This document shows, in pieces, positions 27,402 through 33,998 of a stretch of 64,000 bases of DNA. Both the position numbers and the translations under genes were made by a program. The stretch is from Candidatus Cohnella colombiensis (lineage in GTDB: Bacteria; Bacillota; Bacilli; Paenibacillales; Paenibacillaceae): NCBI GenBank assembly GCA_029203125.1, contig CP119317.1:2728001-2792000 (forward strand), in the 5' to 3' direction. Positions within the stretch are counted from its first letter, which is position 1; every line of letters begins with the position of its first letter. The notes beneath the pieces were generated by a model. It was not told the DNA's origin and ran no database searches. It saw only the letters and a program-made list of their open reading frames with translations.

Positions 27402-27824
27402 TTAGTTTGCTATTCGCAGTTCGCTATCGTGGGGGTTCATTCTTCTAACTTTCTTCTCCATGAACATCACGAAGTACTCCAACAAAAGAAATACAAATAC
27501 GATATTCCAGCCATAATAAAATAGAGTTCTAGTGATGTTTAAACCTAGTACTGCTAATACGAACACTGTAACTCCGTAACATAATGATCCGATTACAAGA
27601 AGAAAAATGATCTTAAGAGCAGAGCTGCGCGTCTTTCTCAGCACTCTACTTGTGACGATCGAGATGGGAATAGAAACGAAGAAGCAAAAAGAATAGATAA
27701 GGAAATACGAGGGAAAGAACAAGGAAAAGTAGATGTCGTCAGAATAAGTAAAAATAAAATAACTCGTCACAATGAGAGGCGTAATAAATAAACTGATCAG
27801 CTTACTCGCAACAGTTTTGGACAT
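27402..27824 (-). CDS. Hypothetical four-helix membrane protein
   Basis: 140 residues with four hydrophobic helices and a charged end (MEKKVRRMNPHDSEL). I do not recognise the family. ATG 27824 has GGGAG upstream, while the in-frame ATG 27842 has no ribosome site. It is the first gene of the VOC-DinB run. Confidence 0.65.
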   Translation of the reverse strand: MSKTVASKLISLFITPLIVTSYFIFTYSDDIYFSLFFPSYFLIYSFCFFVSIPISIVTSRVLRKTRSSALKIIFLLVIGSLCYGVTVFVLAVLGLNITRTLFYYGWNIVFVFLLLEYFVMFMEKKVRRMNPHDSELRIAN

Positions 27825-27865
27825 CAAATACTTCTCCCTCATTAATCGAATTTAGTATACAAATA

Positions 27866-28567
27866 TCACTTTATCTGCTCAGTTAGATACGCACCTTCTT
27901 GGAAAATCAAACAATTTAATTGCATTCCATAAGCGCACCCACCATCGATTCCGATCTTGTCTTCACTAAACCAAATATCCGATGTGCCATGGATATCGAT
28001 TGTCCTTGTATGCCCAAAAATAATTCTCTTGTTTAAATCAAATTTGGATCTAATAAATTCATCCTTAATATACATAAAGTCTTGCTCCGGCTGGTTCTTC
28101 CAATCTATATAATTGGGATTCAATCCGGCATGTACATAGATGTGATCATTATCTTCGTGATATAAAGGTAATTTACCTAAAAAATCAATGTGATCACCTA
28201 AGTGTGTCTTAATTGTTTCTCTCGCCTGATCCAAAATCTCGTCAGAAATTTCATTTTCAATACCGCAATAACTTTGAAGAGTCTGAATTCCCCCATGTTC
28301 TAAAAACTTTAATTTAACCAACGAACTATCACCGTTTATCAAATCAACTAATCGTTGATCATGATTCCCTCGTAAGGCAATAGCATTATGCTTTCTTACC
28401 AGTTCGATGACACGATCAACTACTTCTTTGCTGTTAGGCCCTCTATCTACAAAATCACCAAGCAAAATCAATTGATCATGTATTGAATTGTAATCAATGA
28501 GATGCAACATCTGATTTAGTTGATCAATACAGCCATGAATATCGCTAATCATAATTATTCGTTTCAT
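27866..28567 (-). CDS. PPP-family metallophosphoesterase (serine/threonine phosphatase-like)
   Basis: 233 residues. All calcineurin-like motifs are present: SDIHG (8-12), GDFVDRGPN (about 37-45), RGNHDQR (about 66-72), a His in HAGLNP and FGHTRT. This matches bacterial PrpE/PP1-like or ApaH-like phosphatases. Start ATG 28567. Its ribosome site TTAGGAG lies inside the truncated attC-like element immediately upstream, so the gene marks the left edge of the cassette region. Confidence 0.88.
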   Translation of the reverse strand: MKRIIMISDIHGCIDQLNQMLHLIDYNSIHDQLILLGDFVDRGPNSKEVVDRVIELVRKHNAIALRGNHDQRLVDLINGDSSLVKLKFLEHGGIQTLQSYCGIENEISDEILDQARETIKTHLGDHIDFLGKLPLYHEDNDHIYVHAGLNPNYIDWKNQPEQDFMYIKDEFIRSKFDLNKRIIFGHTRTIDIHGTSDIWFSEDKIGIDGGCAYGMQLNCLIFQEGAYLTEQIK

Positions 28568-28572
28568 AGAAT

Positions 28573-28636
28573 CTCCTAACTCCTGGCGAACTGAGAGGCG
28601 GCGTTGCCAACCCGATGCGTGAACACATTGTTATCC
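28573..28636 (-). repeat. attC-like element d (truncated)
   Basis: On the minus strand it starts with the outer box GGATAAC, a 4-base spacer and the inner box TGTTCACGC. It then follows elements b and c through ATCGGG and CAGGAGTTAG before stopping abruptly at the phosphatase gene. The second half (inner and outer closing boxes) is missing. The outer box extends to 28647 and matches 29439-29456 as an inverted repeat (15 of 18). Confidence 0.65.
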
Positions 28637-28652
28637 AATGTACACTTCTTCC

Positions 28653-28681
28653 TTGAGTAAGCTTACAAATTGTTCTATAAT
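28653..28681 (+). promoter_or_regulatory. Promoter of the toxin-antitoxin-like pair
   Basis: TTGAGT (28653-28658), exact 17-base spacer, TATAAT (28676-28681), about 50 bases before the first gene. It lies inside the cassette, so the pair can be expressed regardless of insertion site. Confidence 0.75.
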
Positions 28682-28729
28682 CATTGTAATACAAACGAAT
28701 ACATTTGGTAATAACTATGAGGTGTAATA

Positions 28730-29098
28730 TTGGTTCTTAAACGTATTCTTAACGATGAGTTCGATCAAGTATTCAATGGAACTATTATTCTGGATTCGGA
28801 CATTGAAGACAAATTACACAGTAAACATAAAGTTTACCGAGATGACCTTGAAGATGCTCTTGGAGATCCCTACAGAGTTGTGCTAAAACCAAAACAAAAA
28901 TCCAAAACTCCAACAAATCAATTTATGTCATCCGGAAATCTTTATGAAATCTCCTGTGAAACCTCAGATGGACGTGTATTATTCATTGTCACAAGATTAT
29001 TCAATGACGGTAATCTGTATATCATTACTGCATATTGGGCTACTGCTGATCTTAAGCAAATATACTACCAAGAAAGTGAGGTGCTTCGTGATGAGTAA
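28730..29098 (+). CDS. Putative toxin of a type II-like toxin-antitoxin pair
   Basis: 122 residues, small and basic in the middle. The C-terminal part DGRVLFIVTRLF...NLYIITAYWA resembles the strand pattern of RelE/BrnT-like toxins, where a short beta sheet ends in an ISAR-like strand. I cannot name the family, and the toxin role is inferred from size, fold pattern and gene order. TTG start at 28730 with GAGGTG. Its end overlaps the next gene by 8 bases. Base composition is AT-rich compared with the chromosome on both sides. Confidence 0.6.
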   Translation: MVLKRILNDEFDQVFNGTIILDSDIEDKLHSKHKVYRDDLEDALGDPYRVVLKPKQKSKTPTNQFMSSGNLYEISCETSDGRVLFIVTRLFNDGNLYIITAYWATADLKQIYYQESEVLRDE

Positions 29099-29399
29099 AA
29101 GACCACGTCAACTCATTCAAGTCAAACCAGTTGATGATGCCTCAAAACTGGGTCAGATCACAAAACAAGAATTACTTGCAGAGTCAGAAAAGTATGATCA
29201 GGATAATTATAATCCTATACAGAATCTTGCAGATAAGGAAATGCTCATTCCTACTAATAAATCTGAAGTGGTGACTATACGCTTATCCCCACAAGAAAAT
29301 CAATTAATATCAAATCTTGCCGATGAAAACGGTTTAACTAAAAGTGCTTTTATAAGAATGGTCGTTAAAAGAGCAATTAAAGAGCAAGAGGCTCAATAA
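29091..29399 (+). CDS. Putative ribbon-helix-helix antitoxin
   Basis: 102 residues. The C-terminal 45 hold a ribbon-helix-helix pattern: strand EVVTIRLS, then helices PQENQLISNLADENG and KSAFIRMVVKRAIKE. The N-terminal half is polar and probably disordered, suitable for binding a toxin. BrnT/BrnA and similar modules also place the toxin first and an RHH antitoxin second. ATG 29091 uses GAGGTG inside the upstream gene, indicating coupling. Confidence 0.65.
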   Translation: MSKRPRQLIQVKPVDDASKLGQITKQELLAESEKYDQDNYNPIQNLADKEMLIPTNKSEVVTIRLSPQENQLISNLADENGLTKSAFIRMVVKRAIKEQEAQ

Positions 29400-29400
29400 T

Positions 29401-29428
29401 AAGCAGCGAAAGCTGCTTATTGCTTTTA
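29401..29428 (+). terminator. Terminator of the toxin-antitoxin-like pair
   Basis: 7-bp stem AAGCAGC / GCTGCTT with a GAAA tetraloop, starting one base after the stop codon, followed by ATTGCTTTTA. Confidence 0.75.
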
Positions 29429-29449
29429 TAAATACATTAAGTGTATTTC

Positions 29450-29582
29450 GGATAACGTTCATGTGTTCACGACGTCCATTCCCCTTAGATAACTCCTATC
29501 TTAGGGGCATGGATGTATCTGCCTGATTATTCTTCATCGAAAATGCCTCGGGCAGATCAAGGGCCGCATGGCCCGCTTGATA
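29450..29582 (-). repeat. attC-like element a
   Basis: The left end (plus strand) has the outer box GGATAAC and inner box GTGTTCACG, as in elements b and d. The interior keeps the CCCCTTAGATA/TATCTTAGGGG hairpin, an ATCTGCC/GGGCAGAT stem and a GGGCC/GGCCC hairpin. The right end is degenerate: after GGCCCGCTTGATA no GTTATA box is found, so the closing outer box appears to have been lost. Confidence 0.6.
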
Positions 29583-29585
29583 ATT

Positions 29586-29729
29586 TCAATTTTGTTTTTT
29601 CTTCTTATCTATCTTCTTAAATATGAAAATGATCAAAACACACAAAATTATTAATACAAGAACAGGGCTTAAAATAAAAATGAAGATTAATAAGAATGCA
29701 TCCCAACCTGTCCAAATTGGTCCTATCAT
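29586..29729 (-). CDS. 47-residue hydrophobic membrane peptide (cassette gene)
   Basis: Short gene that I read directly from the sequence. It encodes 47 residues: a short N-terminus MIGPIWTGWDA, about 27 very hydrophobic residues and a basic KKIDKKKKQ tail. That is a single-pass (or hairpin) membrane peptide with a cytoplasmic basic end. ATG 29729 is preceded by AGGAGG with 10 bases between. It fills cassette 3 and runs into element a. The size and charge pattern recall type I toxins or small membrane stress peptides; that is only a resemblance. Confidence 0.6.
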   Translation of the reverse strand: MIGPIWTGWDAFLLIFIFILSPVLVLIILCVLIIFIFKKIDKKKKQN

Positions 29730-29846
29730 AGTTAACCATCCTCCTAATTACTTTGACTTACCCTATAATAAGGAGTATAAATAGCATTTAATAGTTCTAA
29801 CTATTCGTAGTACCTTTAGTATTCTAATTGTCCGTGAAATAATTAC

Positions 29847-30036
29847 GCATAACGTTTCCGTGTTCACGACGTCCATTCACCTTAAGGACCTTTAGGTCCG
29901 GCCGCGATGCGGTTAGGTGGACGGATGTGTCCAGCTGATTCTACTTCCCTGCTGCTGAAATACCTCTTCGAATCACATCGGACTTCTGCCGGGCCGAGGG
30001 CCGAATGGCCCGAAGCGTGAATATAGTGTTATATGC
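29847..30036 (-). repeat. attC-like element b
   Basis: 190 bp. Outer boxes GCATAAC (29847-29853) and GTTATATGC (30028-30036); inner boxes TGTTCACG and CGTGAATA, one mismatch when paired. The interior holds AAGGACCTTTAGGTCC and CCGCGATGCGG hairpins, a GTCCAGC/GCCGGGC stem and a GGGCCGAATGGCCC hairpin. It lies just past the 3' end of the SIR2-like gene on the minus strand, the position an attC site would take. The gene-free stretch 29730-30096 holds only this element and its edges. Confidence 0.7.
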
Positions 30037-30096
30037 AGTTTCTGTCTTCATCGATCATTCCCAAATTATAGTATTTAGTCTTTATTGCGGAATTTG

Positions 30097-31170
30097 TTAT
30101 TTCTTTATTGGGTCCCAAAAATCATTCCACGATTTAATATTTACTGGTTTATTATCGCCACCGTATAGTATTCTACTTCGAACTTGTGTTTCTAAATCGG
30201 TTATTATAGTAGGGTCAACAAATAAAATAATGTTTTTAATATGAGCGTTTTCCTTTATTCTTTGGTTAATGTGGGCATCATTTTCTCCACTATAACCAAG
30301 AATGTGTATTTCATCATATTGTCGTTCTTTGAGGAAATCGAAATAATCAGCTAGTCTACTCTGACCGTATCTAAAAGCACTATAATCAATATCACCAAAA
30401 TCAAATCCAACTTTTAATTCCTCAAATTTCTGTTCTGCATTTATTCCCCAGATAAGTCTTGCATTTTTGGGATCATATCTTCCATCAGGGTCTTTATTCC
30501 GATGATTAGTACTAAATCCACCGTGCAAATGAAAAGGGAACCTGTTTTGTTCTTCAAGAAAATCATCTAGAATTGTATCGTAATTCGTTGTATATATATC
30601 TACATACTCACTTAATGTACTTGCAAGTTTTCCTACATCAATTTCATTGTTTCTAATGCTGCTTTTCCCATGTTTACCTTCATTATAGTAAACCTCATAA
30701 GCAACAATTTTTATTTCAGCATATTCGTTTTCGTTGAACTTACCAATTTCCTTAAATAAAGAAATAACCTTGAGATATGTTTCAACTCCTAATATTTCAT
30801 CTTTATTTATTGAGTAAATAAGCCCATAATTCTCAAAATACTCAGTAAAAATCAATTCAGGATCGTTAAATCCTTGTATAGATAGTTTTTCAATCACCCA
30901 TGATTTAGCAGCTTCTGATATATATATCCTATCTGAGCTCGTATATAAATTACCTCCGCAAAGTAAATCATTACCGCAAAACAATGCTTCGGATACATTA
31001 TACAAATCAGATAATGTAAACGAACAATTCCTATATAATTTGAATTCTTCCTCCGCCCTATTAATTAGATTAGGAATCCTTTTTCGAAATTTCTCCATCA
31101 TGCGTGAATTACTATATTCATTGTTAAGGTTAAGTGTAAAACCATTTCCAATTAATAATGCTTTGTTCAT
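30097..31170 (-). CDS. SIR2/AbiH-like protein, phage-defence candidate
   Basis: 357 residues. SIR2-type landmarks appear in order: nucleotide-binding LLIGNGFTLNL at the N-terminus (also the AbiH signature), TTNYD (about 205-209), FHLHGGF (about 223-229) and HILGYSGENDAHIN (about 305-318). In SIR2-like defence proteins this domain degrades NAD+ on infection, causing abortive infection; AbiH proteins share the GNGFD start. The catalytic reading is an inference. ATG 31170 follows GAGGTG; an ATG four codons upstream lacks a site. AT-rich and alone in cassette 2. Confidence 0.7.
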   Translation of the reverse strand: MNKALLIGNGFTLNLNNEYSNSRMMEKFRKRIPNLINRAEEEFKLYRNCSFTLSDLYNVSEALFCGNDLLCGGNLYTSSDRIYISEAAKSWVIEKLSIQGFNDPELIFTEYFENYGLIYSINKDEILGVETYLKVISLFKEIGKFNENEYAEIKIVAYEVYYNEGKHGKSSIRNNEIDVGKLASTLSEYVDIYTTNYDTILDDFLEEQNRFPFHLHGGFSTNHRNKDPDGRYDPKNARLIWGINAEQKFEELKVGFDFGDIDYSAFRYGQSRLADYFDFLKERQYDEIHILGYSGENDAHINQRIKENAHIKNIILFVDPTIITDLETQVRSRILYGGDNKPVNIKSWNDFWDPIKK

Positions 31171-31214
31171 TGGACACCTCACTGATTTACCAAAAAATGC
31201 ACTGCAGGAATTGC

Positions 31215-31387
31215 GTATAACGTTCGGGTATTCACAACGTCCATTCCCCTTAGATAGCTCCTATCTTAGGGGAATGGATGTGTCCGGCTGCTTCAGCTTC
31301 CCCGATACTGAAAATGCCTTCCCGATTTCACTTCTAACTCCTGCCGGACCGAGGGCGTATGCCCGATGCATGAATATCGTGTTATAG
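31215..31387 (-). repeat. attC-like element c
   Basis: 173 bp and the best preserved copy. Outer boxes GTATAAC (31215-31221) and GTTATAG (31381-31387); inner boxes TATTCAC and GCATGAATA. Inside are a strong CCATTCCCCTTAGATAG hairpin with its complement, a GTCCGGC/GCCGGAC stem and a GGGCGTATGCCC hairpin. It separates the 105-residue gene (cassette 1) from the SIR2-like gene. Confidence 0.7.
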
Positions 31388-31391
31388 GAAG

Positions 31392-31709
31392 TTACTTCTT
31401 CGGTGCTTTAACCCCGAAATTCTTATCTCTGATCTTTCCTTCTACTAATTCCTTGAATACTTTTTTAATTTTTTCGTTTTCTTCAAGCTCTTTTCTGTAT
31501 TCTTTACTAATTAATAAATCACTGATAGTCTCATCATTTACAATCGTTTCGATAATGAGTGGGTCACTACACCAACCAGCAAACCAACTATGTTTTTTCA
31601 AAAGACTGTTAATAATTCGATCTAGTCTCTTTTTTTTATTCTTGGCTGCAAGCTTATCCCATATAAATAAATCGATAATAAACTCAACTATATTATCAAT
31701 GACTAGCAT
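31392..31709 (-). CDS. Hypothetical cassette-borne protein
   Basis: 105 residues, helical and strongly basic (KNKKKRLDR, KEYRKELEENEKIKKVFKE, KAPKK end). I do not recognise a family. ATG 31709 has GAGGAG at 7 bases. The stop codon TAA lies inside the 17-bp outer inverted repeat, so the coding region runs directly into element c as integron cassette genes often do. Confidence 0.6.
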   Translation of the reverse strand: MLVIDNIVEFIIDLFIWDKLAAKNKKKRLDRIINSLLKKHSWFAGWCSDPLIIETIVNDETISDLLISKEYRKELEENEKIKKVFKELVEGKIRDKNFGVKAPKK

Positions 31710-31740
31710 CCATTAACTCCTCTCTTATGTATTCTGTATT

Positions 31741-31757
31741 AAGTAATTTCCTATAAC
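31741..31757 (-). repeat. Right terminal half-site of the cassette array
   Basis: AAGTAATTTCCTATAAC, matching the inverse of 31381-31397 at 16 of 17 positions. In the circle model it is the start of cassette 1 next to the insertion point. The bases to its right (AATATATCTACG...) do not continue into an attC-like arm, so this is where an attI-like or degenerate site would lie. Nothing else is recognisable in 31758-31865. Confidence 0.6.
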
Positions 31758-31865
31758 AATATATCTACGAACCTCATGCCACATATCTTTACAGGTAAAT
31801 AGTACCATAAAACACCCACAATTTAACACTTTTGTAGAAATTATTGATTGACATACATAAAGAAA

Positions 31866-31912
31866 AAGCCGAATGAAATCAGGAATGAGAACCTGAAATC
31901 AATTCGGCTTGC
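31866..31912 (-). terminator. Terminator of the 31943-32413 DinB gene
   Basis: Imperfect long stem, AAGCCGAATTGATTTCAGG with its complement, followed by TTTTTC on the minus strand. It lies 30 bases past the DinB stop. Confidence 0.75.
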
Positions 31913-31942
31913 GAGCTCAAGGTATAGGCTTAGAGTAAGTTA

Positions 31943-32413
31943 TTAACGTTGTTCTTTTGTAGGACCCATAACACCTGGAACCGATAAACCTGCTTGTCGT
32001 AATAACACGGTCATTTGACCACGATGATGGGTTTGATGCTCAACGATTTTGCGTAAAATTTTCCCCCGTACCATCGTCCCACCAAATGCTGGGACTTCTT
32101 CTTGCAATGCTTCGTCTCTTAATTTGCTAGCACCGTCCGATAAAGCCTTAGCCATTGTTTCATAGGCTTCGACAATGGTTTGAGCAGAATCCGGAACTTC
32201 TTTGGGATTGCCAACCGGTGGGATATCAATGCCTGCTACTTTCCCCAATGATACAGGTGCATTAGTCAGATGCCATGCTAACCAACCTAAAGTATTATGA
32301 CCTTCCACGATGGCTTGATTGAGTTTATCATCAGTCATCGATTTAAACACATTGACCGTTCCTGTTGCTGATTCATTCCACTCCGCAATAAAATCTTCGA
32401 CTTTACGAAACAT
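31943..32413 (-). CDS. DinB family protein
   Basis: 156 residues, four-helix DinB fold with histidines in LAWHLTNAP (about 45-53) and EHQTHHRGQM (about 124-133). Probably a metal-dependent enzyme of unknown substrate. ATG 32413 with AGGAGG upstream. Chromosomal flank of the cassette region; GC content returns to the level of the neighbours. Confidence 0.85.
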   Translation of the reverse strand: MFRKVEDFIAEWNESATGTVNVFKSMTDDKLNQAIVEGHNTLGWLAWHLTNAPVSLGKVAGIDIPPVGNPKEVPDSAQTIVEAYETMAKALSDGASKLRDEALQEEVPAFGGTMVRGKILRKIVEHQTHHRGQMTVLLRQAGLSVPGVMGPTKEQR

Positions 32414-32446
32414 AATTGTGAGCCTCCTAAATTTTTTTGTATTTTA

Positions 32447-33268
32447 CTACATTTTAGACGCTAATCCCCGCTGCCGCTGAGCCTCGAACAATAACACCGT
32501 CGCAGCCATGGCGACGTTGAGTGACTCGGCGCGGCCGGTCATGGGGATGATCAGATGATCATCGATCAGCTCCGACACTTGATGCGAAAGTCCACTGCCC
32601 TCATTGCCAAATACGAGCCAGACGTTACGGCGAAAGTCGTAGTCGTAGCAAGAACGTGCAGCCTGCAAGCTTGTGCCCGCAACCGCGACTCCCTGCAATT
32701 TAGCCTCCGGCAGTACCTCACGCAGATCCACCTCAAGCACAGGAACGTGAAACAGTGCACCCATCGTCGAGCGAATTGTCTTTGGATTGTACAAATCTGC
32801 TGTACCTTTACCCAACACGACTGCGGTTGCTCCGCTTGCAGCGGCGCTACGGACAATCGTTCCGACGTTGCCTGGGTCTTGCACACCATCGAGTACGACA
32901 ACTAGTCCTTGCTCCGCGCGAAACAATGCTTCCTTCGTGATCGGACGCTTATACGCGACGGCAAAAATCGGTTGCGGAGACTCGGTTTCACAGCATTTTG
33001 CGATAACGTCTGGAGATACAGAAACCCATGTTGGTGGATCCGCACTCACAGACTCCATCTCCTGTGCGAACAAGTCTGCTACCTCAGAGCCCTCGTCATA
33101 TGCAACGACTTCGATCGGCCAGCCCGCAGCCAGCGCTTCCTTGACGAGGTGTACCCCCTCAAGCAGAAACTTGCCTTCACGCTCACGATATTTGCGCTCT
33201 AATAGCTTCGCCCACTGCTTAACGCGCGGGTTAGCAACGGAACTTATGTACTCCACTTCATTATTCAT
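32447..33268 (-). CDS. TrmH/SpoU family RNA 2'-O-ribose methyltransferase
   Basis: 273 residues: N-terminal substrate-binding domain (to about 105), then the SPOUT domain with VLDGVQDPGNVGTIVRSA (motif 1), GNEGSGLS (motif 2) and IPMTGRAESLNVAMAA (motif 3), all intact. It likely methylates a ribose in 23S rRNA. ATG 33268 with GGAG. Last gene of the tight prfC-phnM-ktr-trmH run. Confidence 0.92.
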   Translation of the reverse strand: MNNEVEYISSVANPRVKQWAKLLERKYREREGKFLLEGVHLVKEALAAGWPIEVVAYDEGSEVADLFAQEMESVSADPPTWVSVSPDVIAKCCETESPQPIFAVAYKRPITKEALFRAEQGLVVVLDGVQDPGNVGTIVRSAAASGATAVVLGKGTADLYNPKTIRSTMGALFHVPVLEVDLREVLPEAKLQGVAVAGTSLQAARSCYDYDFRRNVWLVFGNEGSGLSHQVSELIDDHLIIPMTGRAESLNVAMAATVLLFEAQRQRGLASKM

Positions 33269-33298
33269 AACCGGACTCCATTTTCGCTATAACAGCCC

Positions 33299-33964
33299 TT
33301 ACGACTCTCCATAGGCTTGCTCTAGCTTTGTTAATAGCTCATTTTTACCGACGATGACGAGAATGTCTTTCTCATGGAGCGGTTCGTCAGGGCTTGGCGT
33401 TATGTTCAGCTCATCATCACGTTTGACCGCAAGGACGTTGCAGTGATATTTGGTACGGAAATCTAATTGCTTGAGGTTCTTCCCAATAATAAAAGAAGGG
33501 ATGACGAGTTCAACGATACTGTAGTCCGCCGATAGCTCAATATGTTCTAAAATGTTTGGCGAAATCAGATGATGCGCGACGCGCAATCCCATATCCCGCT
33601 CAGGGAATACAACTTTATCCGCACCAATTTTATTCAACACTTTACCGTGCAATTCGCTTTGAGCTTTTGCGATGATGTAAGGAACACCGAGATCTTTCAA
33701 AATCAATGTCGTCAAAATGCTCGCTTGAATATCTTGTCCAATCGCGACAACGACGACGTCAAAGTTACGGATGCCAAGCGATGTCATCGCCTCTTCGTCC
33801 GTGGAATCCGCAGTTACTGCGTGTGTTACTTTATTAGCGACATCCTGAACCCGTTGCGCGCTCTCATCTACTGCAAGCACCTCGAAGCCCATCTCTGCCA
33901 AATATTTTGAAACACTGGAGCCGAAACGCCCCAACCCAATGACGGCATATTGTTTCTTAGCCAC
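33299..33964 (-). CDS. TrkA-N/RCK potassium channel regulatory subunit (KtrA/KtrC-like)
   Basis: 221 residues. RCK_N Rossmann domain with GLGRFGSSV (about 9-17) and DESAQRVQ, then a RCK_C (TrkA-C) domain ending EKDILVIVGKNE. It gates a Ktr-type K+ channel after binding ATP or cyclic di-AMP. GTG 33964 is preferred, with AGGGAG 9 bases upstream; the longer open frame begins with no ribosome site. The membrane subunit is not nearby, which is common for KtrC. Confidence 0.9.
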   Translation of the reverse strand: MAKKQYAVIGLGRFGSSVSKYLAEMGFEVLAVDESAQRVQDVANKVTHAVTADSTDEEAMTSLGIRNFDVVVVAIGQDIQASILTTLILKDLGVPYIIAKAQSELHGKVLNKIGADKVVFPERDMGLRVAHHLISPNILEHIELSADYSIVELVIPSFIIGKNLKQLDFRTKYHCNVLAVKRDDELNITPSPDEPLHEKDILVIVGKNELLTKLEQAYGES

Positions 33965-33998
33965 CTGTAACATCTCCCTATATGGTCTCAATGTTCAA

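Larger units (their letters stand above)
28573..31757 (-). mobile_element. Integron-like gene cassette array (putative)
   Basis: Four AT-rich units separated by related 130-190 bp inverted-repeat elements. Reading leftwards with a cut at G^TTAT, the units are 31756-31221 (105-residue protein), 31220-29853 (SIR2-like protein), 29852-29456 (47-residue peptide) and 29455 to about 28573 (toxin-antitoxin-like pair, inverted). In units 1, 2 and 4 the two ends of the unit are complementary over 17-18 bases (16/17, 14/17 and 15/18). The two ends of element c or b match only 11/17 or 10/17. That fits insertion of circles rather than simple dispersed repeats. No integrase gene is in the window. Confidence 0.6.

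Noticed and set aside
29450..31387. Elements a-c as simple rho-independent terminators or as terminal repeats of a transposon
   Set aside because: They are 130-190 bp with several nested stems and conserved outer boxes, and they lack T runs at the ends. Unit ends differ between units while matching within a unit, which transposon ends would not do.
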